Source: Runella limosa DSM 17973 (lineage in GTDB: Bacteria > Bacteroidota > Bacteroidia > Cytophagales > Spirosomataceae). Taken from it: 33,258 nucleotides of DNA. Below are positions 30,338-33,258 of this stretch, one piece after another; positions within the stretch are counted from its first letter, which is position 1; each line of letters begins with the position of its first letter. The position numbers and the translations under genes were made by a program. Where the stretch lies: contig NZ_AXVJ01000064.1 in assembly GCF_000482465.1 (NCBI RefSeq), positions 31,155-64,412 of the forward strand, in the 5' to 3' direction. The notes under the pieces were generated by a model. The model was not told where the DNA came from and ran no database searches. It saw only the letters and a list, made by a program, of their open reading frames with translations.

Positions 30338-32065
30338 TTATTTCCCGTAATTTTTTACCACTAATTTTTCTGAAGTATAGACAATTCGATTTTGGCCATT
30401 TTCGTGGTACAGTAGCCCCAAACGATAAGTACCTGCAGGAACATTATCCTGAAAAATCCAGGCTTCAAACCCTTCACGGAAATAATGACGTGTTTTCAAA
30501 AATGCCTTACGGTCGCGACTTGGTGTCAAACGAGCCGCCGAAATATAGGAAGTGGTGTCGTTGGTAAGCAAAACAAACAGGGCATTGTCAGCTTGGCTTT
30601 GGTCGATAGACACCGACGAATTTACTATTTTTTTTATCAAAATTCCACCGTAAGCAGGCAGCGTATCGGATTGAAATGTGAAAGGAACTACGCTCAATTT
30701 GGTTGTGTCTGCACTCGTGGCTGGAATTGTCAACGAAGAATCAAGGGGTAAAACGTACATTTTTCGTTGAACCGACTCATCAAAATATTTTTTGGTCACG
30801 CTGTTGGTCATTGTTTCTAGTTTCCCGCTCACCCGACCATGTGCCCGCAACGACAGCGCATCGGCCACCAGCGAATTTCGGAAGTTAACCACTTCAGGCG
30901 CGGCAAACAGGTAGGTTCCTAAGAAAAAAAGCCCACCAAAAAGTGTCATTCCAGCAGCCACAAACTTGCGTACCTTTTGAGGAACCAAAATAAGGAGCGT
31001 AGAATACAAGGCCACCATTGCCATAACCGAATAAATCATGTAGCGCGCGGGGGTTTCTAAAGCTTGGCCAGCGCGGGCAGTTGCTACCCCTAAGCCCGTA
31101 ATCAGCAACCACGCCAACAATGCCAACAAAGATAAATTTTCGGATTTTTGAGTAAAGACGGTCAGGATTTTGGGGGAAGAAAAAGGGAACAACTCTTTAC
31201 TCCTCTGACGAATAATAGAAACCACAAACGCACCTCCTACCCAAGAAGCCAGTGTGAGCAACGCCAAAGTGATAGCTCCCCCCAACACGGCAACTTCGGG
31301 CAAGCGCCCACGTAGGTAGGACGCCCCAGCGCCAAAAAAAGACAGTAGGGTAAGCAGTGAATTTTTGAAACTTTTATCTTGATTTAATGACCCAAAGCCA
31401 AAAGGATAGTACCAATAAAAAGCAACAGTTGTGAGAACACAGGCCAGCAACCACACCAACGCAGCACGGTAACGATACTGAAGTAAAGGAATCAACAGCC
31501 CAACATACATACCAAATAATCCGTTTCCATTGGTATAGGTTAGCAAATAGCCTCCTACGATTGCTCCTGCCAAAGTACCCCACCTAGGTACAGCAAGTAA
31601 ATAATAGGTGACAATACCCACCACAAAAGAAGCCGTATATTGCCAAAGTGCGGCTGCCCAAAAAATATTCTCGTGGTAAGCAGGCGTAAAAAGAAACAGC
31701 CCCACTGGAAACACAAGACAAAACGGTATTTTATTGACAGACAGCACTTTCCAGAAATAACCAAACAAAATAGCCACCAATAAACTACCCGCCAAAATCA
31801 ACGTTCGGTAGTTGACTTGCCCCGTCAATAAGTAATCAATCCAAAAAGCAAGCTTTGCCGTAATCACCCCGTGGCCATTGTGCTTAAACTCCAATGCCTG
31901 AAGAAATGCCTGAAATGTAGGGGCATCCGTAAACTTAATGATATATTCCAAATAGGCATAATCATCAAAATAAGGAACATTGACTGCATTCTGAAATACG
32001 AAGCGATAAAAAACAAATGCAATGCTAAATAGCAGGAATGCAGCGAGATAATTAAAAAATTTCAT
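30338..32065 (-). CDS. Multi-pass membrane protein, GT-C glycosyltransferase-like
   Basis: A 575-residue integral membrane protein. The first 400 residues contain roughly ten to eleven hydrophobic helices; after the last helix a soluble C-terminal part (about 405-575) follows, probably periplasmic. The first loop carries VPYFDDYAYLEYI (Asp34-Asp35), an acidic pair in the place where GT-C glycosyltransferases that use polyprenyl-phosphate sugars have their catalytic acids. No specific family recognised; it may be an oligosaccharide or protein glycosyltransferase or a related envelope protein. It stands alone 42 bases upstream of prfC on the same strand and diverges from the sixA-like gene. Confidence 0.6.
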   Translation of the reverse strand: MKFFNYLAAFLLFSIAFVFYRFVFQNAVNVPYFDDYAYLEYIIKFTDAPTFQAFLQALEFKHNGHGVITAKLAFWIDYLLTGQVNYRTLILAGSLLVAILFGYFWKVLSVNKIPFCLVFPVGLFLFTPAYHENIFWAAALWQYTASFVVGIVTYYLLAVPRWGTLAGAIVGGYLLTYTNGNGLFGMYVGLLIPLLQYRYRAALVWLLACVLTTVAFYWYYPFGFGSLNQDKSFKNSLLTLLSFFGAGASYLRGRLPEVAVLGGAITLALLTLASWVGGAFVVSIIRQRSKELFPFSSPKILTVFTQKSENLSLLALLAWLLITGLGVATARAGQALETPARYMIYSVMAMVALYSTLLILVPQKVRKFVAAGMTLFGGLFFLGTYLFAAPEVVNFRNSLVADALSLRAHGRVSGKLETMTNSVTKKYFDESVQRKMYVLPLDSSLTIPATSADTTKLSVVPFTFQSDTLPAYGGILIKKIVNSSVSIDQSQADNALFVLLTNDTTSYISAARLTPSRDRKAFLKTRHYFREGFEAWIFQDNVPAGTYRLGLLYHENGQNRIVYTSEKLVVKNYGK

Positions 32066-32076
32066 GCGGACGACAC

Positions 32077-32107
32077 TTGGCGAGCCAGCAAAGATAGCCT
32101 ATTTTTG
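32077..32107 (+). promoter_or_regulatory. sixA promoter
   Basis: TTG (32077-32079), 20 bases, TATTTTTG (32100-32107), a full consensus match, 17 bases before the ATG at 32125. Confidence 0.65.
32089..32096 (-). promoter_or_regulatory. -7 element (TATCTTTG) of the membrane-protein gene
   Basis: Minus-strand TATCTTTG, 23 bases before the ATG at 32065, lies inside the sixA promoter between its two elements. No -33 TTG at standard spacing. Confidence 0.45.
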
Positions 32108-32124
32108 CCAAAAACATTTCATCA

Positions 32125-32619
32125 ATGACACGCTACTTATATATTGTTCGGCACGCAACCGCAGAGGACTCTATTTCTTTCTTTAAAGATTTTGAACGTG
32201 AACTTTCTGCCTATGGTAAATCTGAAGCTACTCGAATGGGCCGTTTTTTGCATAGTAAAGGGCTTGTCCCCGACTTGCTCATCAGCAGTTCGGCTCCCCG
32301 TGCGTTCCAAACTGCCCAACTTTTGGGCGAACAATTAGGCTACAGCAAAGAAAAAATCCAAAGCACCCGTAATTTGTACGATGGAGGCCCAAGATCTTAC
32401 ATCAACACCGTCAATAATGCTCCAGAAAATTGTACACACTTGATGATTATCGGGCATAACCCTGACGCAAGTTACTTTTCAGATTATCTGGCCAACACCG
32501 ACATAGATTCTATGGTAAAAGGTGGCGTGATTACCATTGCCTTTGAAAACCTTCAATGGAGTGAAGTTTCTGCCGAAACAGGAAAGTTTATTAGTTATGA
32601 TACCCCACCCAACTTTTAA
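32125..32619 (+). CDS. SixA-like histidine phosphatase
   Basis: A 164-residue member of the histidine phosphatase superfamily, SixA branch, which removes phosphate from phosphohistidine or other small targets. YIVRHATAED holds the catalytic Arg9-His10; LLISSSAPRAFQTAQLL has the second arginine; LMIIGHNPDASYF the second histidine. The short length fits SixA and not the cofactor-dependent mutases. It is cytoplasmic. A 63-residue membrane-protein gene follows after 4 bases, co-transcribed. The actual substrate is unknown. Confidence 0.9.
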   Translation: MTRYLYIVRHATAEDSISFFKDFERELSAYGKSEATRMGRFLHSKGLVPDLLISSSAPRAFQTAQLLGEQLGYSKEKIQSTRNLYDGGPRSYINTVNNAPENCTHLMIIGHNPDASYFSDYLANTDIDSMVKGGVITIAFENLQWSEVSAETGKFISYDTPPNF

Positions 32620-32623
32620 ATTA

Positions 32624-32815
32624 ATGAACCGAAATCGAAAAATATTTATCATTGTTAGCATCGTTTTTATTGCCATTTTTGTAGGCATTGCCGTTGATAT
32701 GGCAAGCCGTACTACCGCTCCTTGGAACAAGAAAAAACAGCTTGTCAGGGCATTTGATGTCACCAGCGACGCCGACTCTATTGGAATTGATACCACTACT
32801 GTCAACGTTAAATAA
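32624..32815 (+). CDS. Small single-pass membrane protein
   Basis: A 63-residue protein starting MNRNRKIFIIVSIVFIAIFV: positively charged N-terminus, one transmembrane helix (about 6-24), and a polar tail with MASRTTAPWNKKKQL. The D.(A)SR+T.PW.KK pattern recalls a small conserved Cytophagales family without a name. It starts 4 bases after the sixA-like stop and its own stop lies in the terminator stem. Function unknown. Confidence 0.7.
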   Translation: MNRNRKIFIIVSIVFIAIFVGIAVDMASRTTAPWNKKKQLVRAFDVTSDADSIGIDTTTVNVK

Positions 32816-32846
32816 TAAAGGCGGCCTGTGGGCCGCCTTTATTATT
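32811..32846. terminator. Bidirectional terminator with 16-bp stem
   Basis: Perfect arms 32811-32826 and 32831-32846 around a 4-base loop, A-rich on the left and T-rich on the right. It includes the stop codon of the small membrane-protein gene and also ends the convergent surface-protein gene. Confidence 0.92.
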
Positions 32847-32856
32847 TACTCTATTT

Positions 32857-33258
32857 TTATTTTCGTTTCTTCTTCACCGTAAACGGCACGCAAATATCCA
32901 CAGGACAGCAATTCGTCCCCGCTTCGATGATCACTGGACAACAGCCATTGGCTGGACACGTCTGGTTCGTCGCAGTGAACGTATAGACTCCCACTTCTGA
33001 GAATAACACCACATTCCCCGTCGCTACCGCCGTCGAACCACCGTTCTTGAACCATTGTACATTCGTCAAGTTTGCAGGTACACTCACTTCCAGTTTTTGG
33101 GTTGGACATAGGTCAAACGGTACTGTGAAGCATTGTTGGTCAATGTCATCTTCGCCACCTTTGCCGTTGCCTGGTGTACTGTCTCGGTCCTTCTCGTTGG
33201 TCTTGCTGATTTCCGCTGTGTTCAAATGTACTCCTGGCGTCGTCGCCCGAACTTGGTA
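32857..33258 (-). CDS. Large cell-surface protein, C-terminal part (incomplete)
   Basis: The frame is open to the window edge, so only the last 133 codons and the stop are seen. The visible part starts YQVRATTPGVHLNTAEISKT and goes on with NEKDRDSTPGNGKGGEDD, the end pattern of a DUF11/SdrD-like repeat, then an Ig-like or PKD-like cysteine-rich domain (SVPANLTNVQWFKNGG, SEVGVYTFTATNQTCPANGC) and a basic tail VPFTVKKKRK. I recall very similar C-termini in giant repeat-rich adhesins of Spirosomaceae. A start at 33225 would be a TTG inside the frame and is not a real start. Confidence 0.75.
   Translation of the reverse strand, partial: YQVRATTPGVHLNTAEISKTNEKDRDSTPGNGKGGEDDIDQQCFTVPFDLCPTQKLEVSVPANLTNVQWFKNGGSTAVATGNVVLFSEVGVYTFTATNQTCPANGCCPVIIEAGTNCCPVDICVPFTVKKKRK

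Overview
The window reads as chromosomal DNA of a Bacteroidota member, most likely a Cytophagales/Spirosomaceae-type organism (Runella-like). The signs are: intergenic promoters of the Bacteroidota type (TTG, about 20 bp, TAnnTTTG); weak or absent Shine-Dalgarno sequences; a DUF4494 protein; the long three-domain form of IspG; a histone H1-like mini-protein; a tmRNA whose tag ends in YAMAA; and, at the right edge, the C-terminus of a surface protein of a type I associate with this clade. The genus is inference. No rRNA, tRNA, CRISPR array, transposase or phage gene was seen.

Layout. 1-3,050: a heptanucleotide repeat, a DUF4494 gene, two tandem secreted MORN-repeat paralogues, and deoC. 3,096-6,560: a secreted TPR protein, then an MpaB/Lcp-type oxygenase in an operon with a glucuronokinase-like GHMP kinase. 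6,672-9,013: a BlaI repressor / M56 (BlaR1-like) metallopeptidase pair with a candidate operator. 9,067-10,145: an exported RidA, a divergent SCP2-domain gene and a 59-codon histone H1-like gene. 10,409-13,989: a co-directional run ispG - antitoxin - toxin - small membrane protein - MmcQ/YjbR - DinB. 14,081-16,584: isochorismate synthase and a secreted DNA/RNA nuclease. 16,585-18,155: a gene-poor stretch, a YoeB-type toxin-antitoxin pair and the tmRNA gene; the pair lies between the true 3' end of ssrA and a decayed direct repeat of that end, which looks like an integration or duplication scar. 18,343-20,214: a beta-propeller lipoprotein and tsaB. 20,284-23,628: mpl, an APH-fold kinase and a HAD-IIA phosphatase on the plus strand. 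23,625-27,697: a flavin monooxygenase, a GDSL hydrolase and a secreted sialate-O-acetylesterase-like protein. 27,847-30,295: beta-phosphoglucomutase, a candidate small RNA and prfC. 30,338-33,258: a GT-C-like membrane protein, a SixA-like phosphatase, a small membrane protein and the end of a large surface protein.

Most content is housekeeping: isoprenoid and menaquinone precursors, tRNA t6A, trans-translation, peptide release and peptidoglycan recycling. The parts most worth a second look are the ssrA 3'-end duplication around a toxin-antitoxin pair, the promoter-plus-terminator unit at 28,544-28,636 with no conventional gene, the mpl / APH kinase / HAD cluster as a possible muropeptide-sugar salvage set, and three kinds of long perfect palindromes between genes. 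I did not find a clear large undescribed system. All calls come from reading the sequence; no database search was run.
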